Part shown: positions 19,301-27,287 of the stretch, piece after piece
Numbering within the stretch: the stretch's first letter is position 1
How the letters are laid out: the number at the start of each line of letters is the position of its first letter
Assembly (NCBI RefSeq): GCF_009796285.1
Contig: NZ_CP047020.1
Span: 3,410,001 to 3,474,000 of the forward strand
Length of the DNA: 64,000 nucleotides
DNA from: Streptomyces broussonetiae
Lineage (GTDB): Bacteria > Actinomycetota > Actinomycetes > Streptomycetales > Streptomycetaceae
Direction of reading: 5' to 3'
Notes under the pieces: generated by a model
Database searches by the model: none
Seen by the model: the letters and a program-made list of their open reading frames with translations, nothing else
What the model was told of the DNA's origin: nothing
Made by a program: the position numbers and the translations under genes

Positions 19301-19567
19301 CTCGGCGGGGCCGCCGTCGACGGGGGCGACATGCACCTCGGGAGCGCCGTCCCGGGTGGAGGTCCAGGCGATCCGGCGCCCGTCCGGGGATATCCGGGGC
19401 CGGTTCACGGGCCGGTTGTCCGCGCTGACCCGCCAGGCCCGGCCGCCGTCGAGGGGCGCGAGCCACACGTCGTCCTCGGCGACGAACGTCACCAACTCGC
19501 CGTGTACATGGGGGAATCGGAGATATCCGGAAGACGCCGTGGTTCCCGTCGAAGCACCCTGAGTCAC
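16334..19567 (-). CDS. Tricorn protease homologue (S41 peptidase)
   Basis: 1,077 residues, close to the usual length of Streptomyces tricorn-like proteases. It has no signal peptide. N-terminal ~600 residues are WD40-like beta-propeller blades (FPHVHGELVTFVAEDDVWLAPLDGG, ISPDGRRIAWTSTRDG). A short helical core, a PDZ-like segment (GVAVRPGDAIIAVAGHPV) and the C-terminal S41 catalytic domain follow. The nucleophile Ser is in VADEFSGSDGDIVN and the His is probably in RDHFWRPDLGG. It acts as a large cytosolic peptidase downstream of the proteasome. A shadow ORF on the plus strand is not considered real. Confidence 0.92.
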   Translation of the reverse strand: MTQGASTGTTASSGYLRFPHVHGELVTFVAEDDVWLAPLDGGRAWRVSADNRPVNRPRISPDGRRIAWTSTRDGAPEVHVAPVDGGPAERLTYWGNGRTEVRGWTSDGRVLALGAQGRPSFRHSWAHAVPLDGGPARTLPYGPVGDVAFGPATVLLSVTMGREAAYWKRYRGGTAGRLWIDRAAEGDEGAGEFVRLHEEIDGNIECPVWAGDRIAFLCDHEGTGALYSSLADGSDLRRHTPLGRFYARHASGDGTRVVYCSAGELWVLDDLEGAEPRRLDVRLGGPRIDLRPRPVDAGHWYGAASPDHTARGSAVCVRGGVHWVTHRSGPARALAATPGVRARMPRTFRADGEEWVVWVTDAEGDDALEFAPATGNVPGATPRRLAAGQLGRVLELAMAPDGSRAAVAAHDGRLLLVERETGEVREVDRSEDGEVCGLAFSPDSAWLAWAHPGPRPLSQLRLAHTTDLSVTEATPLRFQDYAPAFTLDGKHLAFLSNRAFDPVYDEHVFDLAFVVGARPHLITLAATTPSPFGPQRHGRPFETPEKDETPDSEGTPATRIDLEGLADRIVPFPVEAGRYSTLGAAKDGVLWLRHPVHGVLGAARAHPEDPEPHAELERYDLVQRRLEHLASDADHFEVSGDGKRVLLWSDGRLRVVPSDRRTGTDDDGDTSVTVDLARVRQTLDPAAEWRQMYDETGRLVRDHFWRPDLGGTDWTAVLDRYRPLLARLATHSDLIDLLWEVQGELGTSHAYVSPRGGRGGGARHGLLGADISRHPDGSWRIDRILPAETSDPDARSPLAAPGVAVRPGDAIIAVAGHPVDPVTGPGPLLVGTAGHPVELTVLPAGGGEPRHTVVVPVADEEPLRYHAWVADRRAHVHTASAGRLGYLHVPDMQAPGWAQIHRDLRVEVAREGLVVDVRENRGGHTSQLVVEKLARRIVGWDVPRGMRPTSYPLDAPRGPVVAVADEFSGSDGDIVNAAIKALGIGPVVGTRTWGGVIGIDSRYHLVDGTLVTQPKYAMWLEGQGWDVENHGVDPDVEVVQRPQDWAAGTDAQLDAAIGLALEALRERPAKTPPGLPT

Positions 19568-19646
19568 CCCGTCACTGTACGCAGCGATCGGCGTGCCACG
19601 CCCGGCGTTCCGATCTCTTGACGCGAAGGTCGCTCGCCCCCGGCGC

Positions 19647-20198
19647 TCACTTGCCCTCGACGGGCCAGCAGGTGGGGTCGCCCTTGCACCACAGGGTCCG
19701 GGTGACGGTGACCGTCACGGTGGGCCGGCCGCCCCCGGGACGGTAGGTGGGCGGCTTGTACGTGGGCCCGGGTGTGGCGTTGCAGTCACCGAGGCCACTC
19801 ACGTGGAAGACCTGCCGGCCGCCGACCCAGGCCGTCAGATCCCCGCGCACGCACGCCCCGTCGACGACCTTGGTGACCCTCCCGGTGACGGTGATCTTCT
19901 GCCGGTGACCGGTCTCGCCCTTGCAGTCGACGAAGACGGCGCCGGTCCCGGTCGGCGAGAGCGTGCCCGCCGTCCCGTTGCTTCGGTCATGACCGGTACA
20001 ACTGAGCCAACTGACGTCCACATGCTGCTGCTTCAGCCCGGCCGTGGCGGTCCTGCCGGTGGTGTAGGCGGCGGTCATGGAATCGAGGCCGGTCGGCTGG
20101 CAGGCCACCAGGGCCCCACCGGCCACGACGACGGCCCCCGCCGCACCCACGACCCGCGCCCCGTGCGACCCATACCGAACCCACCTGAAAGCCCCCAT
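19647..20198 (-). CDS. Putative lipoprotein of unknown function
   Basis: 183 residues. Residues 1-32 are a signal sequence ending in the lipobox GGALVAC, so the Cys at about 33 is the predicted lipidation site. The mature part has several Cys residues (WLSCTGHD, VFVDCKGE, GACVRGD, GDCNATPG, WCKGDPTCW), consistent with disulfides outside the membrane. It ends in a Pro/Thr/Val-rich spacer (RPTVTVTVTRT). No known domain was recognised. The 143 bp upstream show no other gene. Confidence 0.65.
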   Translation of the reverse strand: MGAFRWVRYGSHGARVVGAAGAVVVAGGALVACQPTGLDSMTAAYTTGRTATAGLKQQHVDVSWLSCTGHDRSNGTAGTLSPTGTGAVFVDCKGETGHRQKITVTGRVTKVVDGACVRGDLTAWVGGRQVFHVSGLGDCNATPGPTYKPPTYRPGGGRPTVTVTVTRTLWCKGDPTCWPVEGK

Positions 20199-20341
20199 GC
20201 AGGGCAGAGTGCCACCGGCGCGCCCGCCGGGGAAGGCCGCATACGGCCACTCACCCGTTCGGGGAGCCGGGGTCCCCCCAAGGGACGCGGGGCCGTACCG
20301 GACATGCGGCTACCGCCGCGCGGGCGCGAGCGGCGGAGCAT

Positions 20342-20734
20342 CTAGCCGCGCAGCAGCAGCCACTCCTGGAGCTCGACCAGGTTGCCCTCCGGGTCCTTGA
20401 GGTGGGCGACCCGCATGCGGTCGGTCATGTGGGACGGGCCGTGGATCAGGGTGGCGCCGCGGGAGGTGATCTCGGCGCAGTAGGCGTCGAGGTCGTCCAC
20501 GCGCAGCACCACCAGGGAGCGGTGGCCGTTGACGGTGTCGCCCAGCTCGTCCAGGATCTCGGCCATCATCGCCCGGTCCTGCAGGGCGATGCCGGCGGAG
20601 CCGACGTGCGGGCTGAACTTCTCGTACGGGCCCTCGGCCGCGCCGGACTGCGGCTTCAGCCCGAGGACGTGGGCGTAGAAGCGGTAGCAGGCGGCGAAGT
20701 CGGTGACCAGCAGTCGGACTTGGGCGAGTTCCAC
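20342..20734 (-). CDS. VOC (glyoxalase/dioxygenase) family protein
   Basis: 130 residues with a GTG start preceded by CGGGGGAC. One vicinal-oxygen-chelate module: RLLVTDFAACYRFYAHVLGL at the N-terminus and FKDPEGN-like LKDPEGNLVELQEWL at the C-terminus, with the metal-ligand Glu in the last strand. The family covers glyoxalases, dioxygenases and antibiotic-binding proteins; substrate cannot be deduced. It is downstream of rsmE on the same strand (20 bp). Confidence 0.85.
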   Translation of the reverse strand: MELAQVRLLVTDFAACYRFYAHVLGLKPQSGAAEGPYEKFSPHVGSAGIALQDRAMMAEILDELGDTVNGHRSLVVLRVDDLDAYCAEITSRGATLIHGPSHMTDRMRVAHLKDPEGNLVELQEWLLLRG

Positions 20735-20753
20735 GGTGTCCCCCGAGTGTGGG

Positions 20754-21500
20754 TCAGGACCAGCGGCCGGTGCGGCCCAGCAGCAGGGCCGCTGCGGCGG
20801 TGCCGGCGGTGGAGGTGCGCAGGACGGTGGGACCGAGGACGTACGGCTTCGCCCCGGCCTCCTCGAAGAGCGTCAACTCGTCCCGTGCGACGCCGCCCTC
20901 GGGGCCGACGACCAGCACGATCTCGCCCTCGGCGGGCAGTTCGGCGGTGGCCAGCGGCCGGCTCTCGTGCTCGAAGTCGGAGTGCAGTACGGCGGCGAAG
21001 TCGGCCTCGGCGAGAAGTGCGGCCACCTGTTTGGTGGTCGCCGCGTCCGCGACCCGGGGGAAGCGGACCCGGCGGGACTGCTTGCCGGCCTCCCGGGCGG
21101 TGGCCCGCCACTTGCCGAGGGCCTTCAGACCCCGCTCGCCCCTCCACTGGGTGATGCAACGGGCGGCCTGCCACGGCACGATGGCGTCGACACCGACCTC
21201 CGTCATCGTCTCGACGGCGACTTCGCCCCGGTCGCCCTTGGGCAGGGCCTGGACGACGGTGATGCGGGGGCTGGGTGCCGGTTCCTCGAAGATGCTGCTC
21301 ATGTGCACGATCAGCCGGTCCTTGCCCTCGCTGCCGATCACCTCGCACACGGCGTGGCGGCCGGTGCCGTCGGTGAGGACGACCTCCTCACCGGGCTGCA
21401 GCCGCTTGACCGAGACCGCATGGCGGCCCTCGGGACCGTCCAGGACGTAGCGTCCGCTGTCCGCGTCGAAGTGCTCGACGACGAAGACGGGGGCCGTCAT
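20754..21500 (-). CDS. rsmE: 16S rRNA (uracil1498-N3)-methyltransferase
   Basis: 248 residues. It has an N-terminal PUA-like domain (MTAPVFVVEHFDADSGRYVL) and a C-terminal SPOUT methyltransferase knot with VLVVGPEGGVARDELTLFEEAGA and LGPTVLRTSTAGTAA, which bind S-adenosylmethionine. It methylates U1498 of 16S rRNA. Its ATG overlaps the stop of the upstream nitronate monooxygenase by four bases. Confidence 0.95.
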   Translation of the reverse strand: MTAPVFVVEHFDADSGRYVLDGPEGRHAVSVKRLQPGEEVVLTDGTGRHAVCEVIGSEGKDRLIVHMSSIFEEPAPSPRITVVQALPKGDRGEVAVETMTEVGVDAIVPWQAARCITQWRGERGLKALGKWRATAREAGKQSRRVRFPRVADAATTKQVAALLAEADFAAVLHSDFEHESRPLATAELPAEGEIVLVVGPEGGVARDELTLFEEAGAKPYVLGPTVLRTSTAGTAAAALLLGRTGRWS

Positions 21501-22573
21501 CGCCCGTCACCCCCGGCCGACAACGCTGTCCGGGCGGCGGCGAGTTCGGCCGCCAGCACCTCCACCAGCTCCCCGGCCGGCAGCTCCCGGGCCAGCCGGT
21601 GGCCCTGGCCCGCGAACAGCGACATGCCCTGCGCGTCCCCGGCCTTGGCGGCGGCCTTGCGCAGCGGCGAGGTCAGGTGGTTGACCTCGGGGTAGGCGGC
21701 GGGGGCGTACGGGCCGTGCTCGCGGACGAAGCGGTTGACCAGGACGCGCGCCGGGCGGCCGGAGAACGCGCGGGTCAGCTCGGTGCGGGCGAACAGGGGG
21801 TTGGCCAACGCCTGCTTGTGCAGGGCGTGGGCGCCGGACTCGGGGGTCGCGAGGAAGGCCGTGCCCAGCTGGGCCGCGCTCGCGCCCGCCGCGAGGACGG
21901 CGGCGATCTGACTGCCCCGCATGATGCCGCCGGCGGCGACGACCGGAATGTTCACGGCCTCGCGGACCTGTGCGACCAGTGACAGCAGGCCGATACCGGA
22001 GCCGTCGTTCTCCTGCAGGTCCCGGTGGGTGCCCTGGTGGCCGCCGGCCTCCACGCCCTGTGCGATCACCGCGTCCGCCCCGGCCTGCTCGACCGCGCGG
22101 GCCTCCTCGGCGGTGGTGGCGCTGACCAGGGTGACGGTGCCGGCCCGGCGCAGCCGGTCGAGCACCTCCCGGCTCGGCACACCGAAGTGGAAGGAGACCA
22201 CCGGCACCGGGTTGTCGAGAAGTACGGCGAGCTTGGCCTCGTAGCCGTCGTCCCGTCCGCTGTCGGGGTCGCCCAGTTCGGTCTCGTACCAGGCGGCCTC
22301 ACCGGCCAGCTGGTGGGTGTAGACCTCGACCACGCCGGACTCGGCGTACTCGGGCTGCGGCATGAACACGTTCACGCCGAAGGGGCGGCTCGTGAGCCCC
22401 CGCAGCTGCTTGATCTCCCGGTACATCCCGTCGGCGGTCTTGTAACCGGCGGCGAGGAAGCCGAGGCCGCCGGCCTCGGAGACGGCGGCGGCGAGCTGCG
22501 GGACGGAGACACCGCCCGCCATGGGGGCCTGCACGATCGGGTGGGGGAAGAGATCGGTCAGCGCGGAGGACAT
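21497..22573 (-). CDS. Nitronate monooxygenase (2-nitropropane dioxygenase family)
   Basis: 358 residues. It has a TIM-barrel flavoenzyme pattern. The N-terminus PIVQAPMAGGVSVPQLAAAV binds FMN, AVIAQGVEAGGHQGTH carries the likely catalytic His, and PVVAAGGIMRG and LGTAFLATPES line the phosphate site. It oxidises alkyl nitronates (for example propionate-3-nitronate) to the carbonyl compound. It is coupled to rsmE through a 4-bp overlap. Confidence 0.88.
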   Translation of the reverse strand: MSSALTDLFPHPIVQAPMAGGVSVPQLAAAVSEAGGLGFLAAGYKTADGMYREIKQLRGLTSRPFGVNVFMPQPEYAESGVVEVYTHQLAGEAAWYETELGDPDSGRDDGYEAKLAVLLDNPVPVVSFHFGVPSREVLDRLRRAGTVTLVSATTAEEARAVEQAGADAVIAQGVEAGGHQGTHRDLQENDGSGIGLLSLVAQVREAVNIPVVAAGGIMRGSQIAAVLAAGASAAQLGTAFLATPESGAHALHKQALANPLFARTELTRAFSGRPARVLVNRFVREHGPYAPAAYPEVNHLTSPLRKAAAKAGDAQGMSLFAGQGHRLARELPAGELVEVLAAELAAARTALSAGGDGR

Positions 22574-22640
22574 GACCGCATGTTGTCACGTCCTTCGAAC
22601 AAGTCCGAATCGGGGCTTGCGTCGGCATAGGACAACGGCA

Positions 22641-22664
22641 TACGGGGTGCCGGAGCACCCCGTA
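22641..22664. terminator. Perfect 10-bp hairpin downstream of dnaJ
   Basis: TACGGGGTGC at 22641-22650 pairs exactly with GCACCCCGTA at 22655-22664 across a CGGA loop. It is the first strong hairpin after the leftward hrcA-dnaJ operon and precedes the start of the nitronate monooxygenase gene at 22573. Probable terminator without a U-tract. Confidence 0.55.
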
Positions 22665-22685
22665 CGGCCCTTGTCGGACGACGCC

Positions 22686-22742
22686 TCAGCGTCCGTTGAA
22701 GGCGTCCTTCAACCGCGAGAACAACCCCTGCCGGCCCGGCTG
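22686..22742. repeat. Duplicated 3' end of dnaJ
   Basis: This 57-bp segment repeats 22797-22853, the extreme 3' end of dnaJ including its stop, with a single mismatch. The copies are offset by 111 bp (exactly 37 codons), so the spare copy still reads GLFSRLKDAFNGR and a stop in the dnaJ frame. It looks like a small tandem duplication past the gene end. Confidence 0.85.
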
Positions 22743-22796
22743 ATTGTGCCTGCCCGGGGGCCGGCCCCCGGACCCCCGGCCACGCCCCGGCGCACG

Positions 22797-23933
22797 TCAG
22801 CGTCCGTTGAAGGCGTCCTTCAACCGCGAGAACAACCCCTGCTGGCCCGGCTGGAACTGGCCCTGCGGACGCTCCTCGCCGCGCAGCTTGGACAGCTCGC
22901 GCAGCAGCCGCTCCTGCTCGGGGTCCAGCTTGGTCGGGGTCTGCACCTCGACGTGGACGATCAGGTCGCCCCGGCCGCCGCCGCGCAGATGCGTGACGCC
23001 CCGGTTGTGCAGCGGGATCGACTGGCCGGACTGGGTGCCGGGCCGGATGTCGACCTCCTCCATGCCGTCCAGGGTCTCCAGCGGCACCTTCGTGCCGAGC
23101 GCCGCCGCAGTCATCGGGATGGTGACCGTGCAGTGCAGGTCGTCGCCGCGCCGCTGGAAGGTCGGGTGCGGCAGCTCGTGGATCTCGACGTACAGGTCAC
23201 CGGCGGGACCGCCGCCGGGGCCGACCTCGCCCTCACCGGCGAGCTGGATCCGGGTGCCGTTGTCGACACCGGCCGGGATCTTCACGGTCAGCGTCCGCCG
23301 CGACCGCACCCGCCCGTCACCGGCGCACTCCGGGCACGGCGTGGGCACGACCGTGCCGAAGCCCTGGCACTGGGGGCAGGGGCGGGAGGTCATGACCTGG
23401 CCGAGGAAGGACCGGGTGACCTGGGACACCTCACCACGACCGCGGCACATGTCACACGTCTGGGCGGTCGTACCGGGCGCCGCGCCCTCACCGTTGCAGG
23501 TGTTGCAGACGACCGCGGTGTCGACCTGGATGTCCTTGGTGGTCCCGAAGGCCGCCTCGCCCAGCTCGACCTCGATACGGATCATCGCGTCCTGGCCGCG
23601 CCGGGTGCGTGAGCGCGGACCGCGCTGCGACGCCGTACCGAAGAACGCGTCCATGATGTCGGAGAAGTTGCCGAAGCCACCGGCCCCGAAACCGCCCGCG
23701 CCCGCACCGCCGGCCTGCGAGAGCGGGTCGCCGCCCAGGTCGTAGACCTGCTTCTTCTGCGGGTCCGACAACACCTCGTAAGCGGCGTTGATCTCCTTGA
23801 ACCGCTCCTGGGTCTTGGGATCCGGGTTGACGTCCGGGTGCAGCTCGCGCGCGAGCCGACGGAACGCCTTCTTGATCTCATCCTGCGACGCGTCGCGGCG
23901 CACGCCGAGAACGGCGTAGTAGTCCGTGGCCAC
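22797..23933 (-). CDS. dnaJ: Chaperone protein DnaJ
   Basis: 378 residues, GTG start. The J-domain with the HPD motif (ELHPDVNPDP) is at the N-terminus. It is followed by a Gly-rich linker, four CxxCxGxG-type zinc-finger repeats (CNTCNGEG, CDMCRGRG, CPQCQGFG, CPECAGDG) and the substrate-binding C-terminal domains. It is the type I Hsp40 co-chaperone that stimulates DnaK. It directly abuts hrcA (stop and start are adjacent), as in the Streptomyces hrcA-dnaJ2 operon. Expected to be derepressed on heat shock through HrcA/CIRCE. Confidence 0.96.
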   Translation of the reverse strand: MATDYYAVLGVRRDASQDEIKKAFRRLARELHPDVNPDPKTQERFKEINAAYEVLSDPQKKQVYDLGGDPLSQAGGAGAGGFGAGGFGNFSDIMDAFFGTASQRGPRSRTRRGQDAMIRIEVELGEAAFGTTKDIQVDTAVVCNTCNGEGAAPGTTAQTCDMCRGRGEVSQVTRSFLGQVMTSRPCPQCQGFGTVVPTPCPECAGDGRVRSRRTLTVKIPAGVDNGTRIQLAGEGEVGPGGGPAGDLYVEIHELPHPTFQRRGDDLHCTVTIPMTAAALGTKVPLETLDGMEEVDIRPGTQSGQSIPLHNRGVTHLRGGGRGDLIVHVEVQTPTKLDPEQERLLRELSKLRGEERPQGQFQPGQQGLFSRLKDAFNGR

Positions 23934-24950
23934 TTACGACTCCGCCAGGATCTGTCCGACGTACCGTGCCACTGCGCGTACCGCTCCCATCGTTCCCGGG
24001 TAGTCCATGCGGGTCGGTCCGACCACGCCGAGCTTGGCAACCGCCTCGCCGCCCGAACCGTAGCCGACCGACACGACGGACGTGGAGTTGAGTCCCTCGT
24101 GGGCGATCTCGTGCCCGATGCGCACGGTCATGCCCGGATCCTTCGCCTCGCCGAGGAGCTTGAGGAGCACGACCTGCTCCTCCAGCGCCTCGAGCACCGG
24201 CCGGATCGTGAGGGGAAAGTCATGTCCGAAGCGAGTGAGATTGGCGGTGCCGCCGATCATCAGCCGCTCCTCGTTCTCCTCCACGAGTGTCTCCAGAAGT
24301 GTGGAGAGCACCGTGGAGACCGTACCGCGGTCCTCCGGCTCGAAGGCGTCCGGGAGGTCCTCGACCAGCGTCGGCACGTCCGTGAACCGGCGCCCCGCGA
24401 CGCGGCTGTTGAGCCGGGCCCGCAGATCCGCCAGCGAGGCCTCGCCGAACGGCGCCGGGCAGTCGACCATCCGCTGCTCGACCCGGCCGGTGTCCGTGAT
24501 CAGCACGAGCATCACGCGCGCGGGGGCGAGCGCGAGCAGCTCCACATGCCGCACGGTGGACCGGGTCAAGGACGGGTACTGCACGACGGCGACCTGCCGC
24601 GTGAGCTGCGCGAGCAGCCGTACGGTACGGGCCACGACGTCGTCGAGATCGACGGCGCCCTCGAGGAAGTTCTGGATGGCCCGCCGCTCGGGCGCGGTCA
24701 TCGGCTTGACGCCCGCGAGCTTGTCGACGAAGAGCCGGTAGCCCTTGTCCGTGGGGATCCGCCCGGCACTGGTGTGCGGCTGGGCGATGAACCCCTCGTC
24801 CTCCAGGGCCGCCATGTCGTTGCGCACGGTCGCCGGGGAGACGCCGAGGTTGTGCCGCTCGGTCAGCGCCTTGGAGCCGACCGGCTCCTCGGTGCCGACG
24901 TAGTCCTGGACGATGGCGCGCAGCACCTGAAGCCTGCGTTCACTCAGCAT
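23934..24950 (-). CDS. hrcA: Heat-inducible transcription repressor HrcA
   Basis: 338 residues. The N-terminal winged helix contains [20 protein letters not shown] and [17 protein letters not shown]. The rest is the GAF-like inserted dimerisation domain ([19 protein letters not shown] is the family signature). It binds CIRCE as a dimer and represses groE and its own operon; GroEL is thought to maintain its activity. A perfect CIRCE lies 57 bp upstream of its start. Confidence 0.96.
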   Translation of the reverse strand: MLSERRLQVLRAIVQDYVGTEEPVGSKALTERHNLGVSPATVRNDMAALEDEGFIAQPHTSAGRIPTDKGYRLFVDKLAGVKPMTAPERRAIQNFLEGAVDLDDVVARTVRLLAQLTRQVAVVQYPSLTRSTVRHVELLALAPARVMLVLITDTGRVEQRMVDCPAPFGEASLADLRARLNSRVAGRRFTDVPTLVEDLPDAFEPEDRGTVSTVLSTLLETLVEENEERLMIGGTANLTRFGHDFPLTIRPVLEALEEQVVLLKLLGEAKDPGMTVRIGHEIAHEGLNSTSVVSVGYGSGGEAVAKLGVVGPTRMDYPGTMGAVRAVARYVGQILAES

Positions 24951-25007
24951 TCGCGCGCACCTCCAGCACCTCGTCCCCTCGTACCGCTCGTCCGTCTGTT
25001 CGGCCGC

Positions 25008-25034
25008 CTGGCACTCTTCCCATGCGAGTGCCAG
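25008..25034. promoter_or_regulatory. CIRCE operator (HrcA binding site)
   Basis: CTGGCACTC (25008-25016), nine-base spacer, GAGTGCCAG (25026-25034): a perfect 9-9-9 inverted repeat. It matches the CIRCE consensus TTAGCACTC-N9-GAGTGCTAA in the central GCACTC/GAGTGC. Its position upstream of hrcA implies autoregulation of hrcA-dnaJ. Confidence 0.93.
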
Positions 25035-25122
25035 CCTTTCCCGGGGCCCAGTGTACGGCTGTCGGGTACACCCGGGGCAAGGTCGGTGCCGTCGTTGCGG
25101 CCCGTAGGGCTAGCGTCGCGGT

Positions 25123-25845
25123 ATGACGCTGACTTGGGAAGAGCTGGGATGGGAGCGGCTGGCCGCCGGGATCGGGCGGTGCCGGCTTCCTGGCTGGGAC
25201 TGCACCGTGGGACTGGTCCTCGGCGAGGATACGGCGCTGATGGTGGACGCCGGCTCGAGTCTGGCCGAAGGCGCGCGGCTGCGGGCGCAGGCGCAGGAAC
25301 TGGCCGGCGGTCGTGTGACCCATCTCGCGCTCACGCACCCCCATTTCGATCACGTCTTCGGGACTCCGGCGTTCGCCGGGGTGCAGGTGTACGCGGCGGT
25401 CGGTGTCGACGCGGTGTTCGCCCACGAGCGCGAGGAGCTGCGCCTGGACGCGATCAGGAACGGCCTGCCGGCGGCCGAGGCCGACGAGGCGGCGGACGCC
25501 CTCGTACCGCCCGGCCACCAGGTCTCGGGCGAGTGGACGCTCGACCTGGACGACGGCCGCCAGGCGCTTTTGGCCAACGTGGGCCCCGGTCACACGGCGA
25601 ACGACCTGGCGGTCCTGATCCCGGGCGAGCGCGAGGTGGTCTTCTGCGGCGACCTGGTCGAGGAGTCCGGCGAGCCGCAGGCAGGCCCGGACGCGGTTCC
25701 GTCCCGTTGGCCGGACGCCCTGGACCGGCTCCTGTCCCTGGGCGGCGAGGACGCACTGTACGTGCCCGGTCACGGAGCGGTGGTGAACGCGGCGTTCGTA
25801 CGACGTCAACGCGACGCGCTGGCCGCCCGTTTCGGCGTGTCGTGA
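25123..25845 (+). CDS. Metallo-beta-lactamase-fold hydrolase
   Basis: 240 residues. It has the MBL zinc motif LTHPHFDHVFG near residue 67, a later His in NVGPGHTANDLAVL, an Asp in VVFCGDLVEES and a terminal His in YVPGHGAVVN. The GHTANDLAV segment resembles the beta-lactamase/glyoxalase II-like branch. Soluble; substrate unknown. It is divergent from hrcA and followed after 22 bp by the DUF3097 gene. Confidence 0.85.
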   Translation: MTLTWEELGWERLAAGIGRCRLPGWDCTVGLVLGEDTALMVDAGSSLAEGARLRAQAQELAGGRVTHLALTHPHFDHVFGTPAFAGVQVYAAVGVDAVFAHEREELRLDAIRNGLPAAEADEAADALVPPGHQVSGEWTLDLDDGRQALLANVGPGHTANDLAVLIPGEREVVFCGDLVEESGEPQAGPDAVPSRWPDALDRLLSLGGEDALYVPGHGAVVNAAFVRRQRDALAARFGVS

Positions 25846-25867
25846 GCGCGGGCGGGGGACTTCTCCT

Positions 25868-26752
25868 ATGGTCATCCGAATGCGCCCACCCGTCTCCCGC
25901 CACCACCCCTCCAACGAGGGCCCTGCGGGCCCGCGCCCTCGTGTGTACTCCGCCGACCTGACCCCGCCGTGGAAGAAGCAGCAGCCCGCGCCGGAGGTGG
26001 CGGCGGAGCCGGGTCTGGTGGTGGAGGAGCCCGGCACCGGCTTCTGCGGGGCGGTGATCCGCTGCGAGGCGGGCACGGTGACCCTGGAGGACCGCTTCGG
26101 CAAGCACCGGGTGTTCCCGCTGGAGCCGCGCGGCTTCCTGCTGGAGGGCAGGGTGGTGACGCTCGTACGGCCCGCGTCGGGTGGTCCGGTACGGCCGTCC
26201 CGCACGGCCTCCGGCTCGGTGGCCGTCCCCGGCGCCCGCGCCCGCGTGGCCCGCGCCGGCCGCATCTACGTCGAGGGCCGCCACGACGCCGAACTGGTCG
26301 AGAAGGTGTGGGGCGACGACCTGCGCGTCGAGGGCGTGGTCGTGGAGTACCTGGAGGGCGTGGACGACCTGCCGTCGATCGTGTCGTCCTTCGCGCCGGG
26401 CCCGGACGCGAGGCTGGGCGTGCTCGTGGACCACCTGGTGCCGGGCACGAAGGAGTGGCGCATCGCCCAGTCGGTGACGAGCGAACACGCGCTGGTCGTC
26501 GGCCACCCGTACATCGACATCTGGGAGGCGGTGAAGCCGTCGTCCCTGGGAATCGCCGGCTGGCCCCGGGTGCCGCACGGCCAGGACTGGAAGACGGGCG
26601 TGTGCCGGGCGCTGGGCTGGCCGTCGCAGAACACCGGCGCGGTGTGGCAGGCGATCCTGAAGCGGGTGACCTCTTACAAGGACCTGGAGCCGGAGCTGCT
26701 GGGGCGGGTGGAGGAGCTGATCGACTTCGTCACGGGTAGCGGTGGGGCCTGA
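25868..26752 (+). CDS. DUF3097 family protein
   Basis: 294 residues, with GGGGGA ten bases before the ATG at 25868. It resembles the actinobacterial DUF3097 family. The N-terminal half has an SH3-like GAVIRCEAGTVTLEDRFGKHRVFPL segment. The C-terminal half begins with GRIYVEGRHDAELVEKVWG and continues with LGVLVDHLVPGTKEWRI, which I read as TOPRIM-like (E-G-x-x-D then a D-x-x motif). That would suggest nucleic-acid phosphodiester chemistry, but this is inference. Its last 23 bp overlap the Uma2 remnant on the other strand. Confidence 0.75.
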   Translation: MVIRMRPPVSRHHPSNEGPAGPRPRVYSADLTPPWKKQQPAPEVAAEPGLVVEEPGTGFCGAVIRCEAGTVTLEDRFGKHRVFPLEPRGFLLEGRVVTLVRPASGGPVRPSRTASGSVAVPGARARVARAGRIYVEGRHDAELVEKVWGDDLRVEGVVVEYLEGVDDLPSIVSSFAPGPDARLGVLVDHLVPGTKEWRIAQSVTSEHALVVGHPYIDIWEAVKPSSLGIAGWPRVPHGQDWKTGVCRALGWPSQNTGAVWQAILKRVTSYKDLEPELLGRVEELIDFVTGSGGA

Positions 26753-27187
26753 CGTTGGGGAACGATCCGAACTCGGTGGTGTCCAGTTCGAGTCCCAAGA
26801 CCTCCACCGGAACTGGATCGCCGAATTTGATGATCTCCTGGCCCAGGTAGTCGGCGTCCTCGCCCTGGCCCGCAGGCTTCGTCAGCAAGACGCAGTGCGC
26901 CATGATCGGGTCCAGGATGAGGTAGGCAGGGATCTTTCCTGCCGCGTTACCGCCAAGTCCGGAACCGGCTCGCTGGCCTCGTCAAGGATGTCGACGTCCT
27001 GGGTCTGAAGCCTCGCCCACCGCTTGCGCGGGATCTGGTCCAACACGTCTTCCACGATCATGTTGTGGACCAGATCAGGGCTTGCCGTCATCACAATTAC
27101 CCCCCGGAGAAGCTCGACCTTCACGCCCTCCGGAGGCTCGAGTTCCTCGAAGACCTTGGTCATTCCACGCTCGTCCACAGCGGTCAT
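26730..27187 (-). pseudogene. Uma2 (DUF820) family nuclease remnant, deleted and frameshifted
   Basis: The N-terminal part (MTAVDERGMTKVFEELEPPE to EPVPDLAVTRQE) is clear Uma2 sequence. At about 26,934 it jumps out of frame into the family's C-terminal part (IPAYLILDPIMAHCVLLTKP ... VLGLELDTTEFG), ending at TGA 26730-26732. The middle of the fold, including the conserved PDLxV...E.xSPSS..D...K..Y catalytic block, is missing. This is a decayed member of the PD-(D/E)XK-like Uma2 family, which is heavily multiplied in Streptomyces. Confidence 0.8.
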
Positions 27188-27287
27188 CTCCGTGGCCCTC
27201 CGCATCCGCCGCGTCCTTTTGGCGGCAGCCCACGAACCAGGTTAGGGACCGAACCGGCGTTCCGGGGTCATTCACTCGCCCGGGTGC

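Noticed and set aside
26760..26800. TTCGAGTCC resembling a tRNA T-arm
   Set aside because: Lies in the Uma2 remnant; no acceptor, D or anticodon arm can be folded around it.
26720..27200. Treating the 107-codon Uma2 reading as a real short gene
   Set aside because: Its last ~15 codons are out-of-frame translation of the true C-terminal region, which continues in another frame to a stop at 26730.
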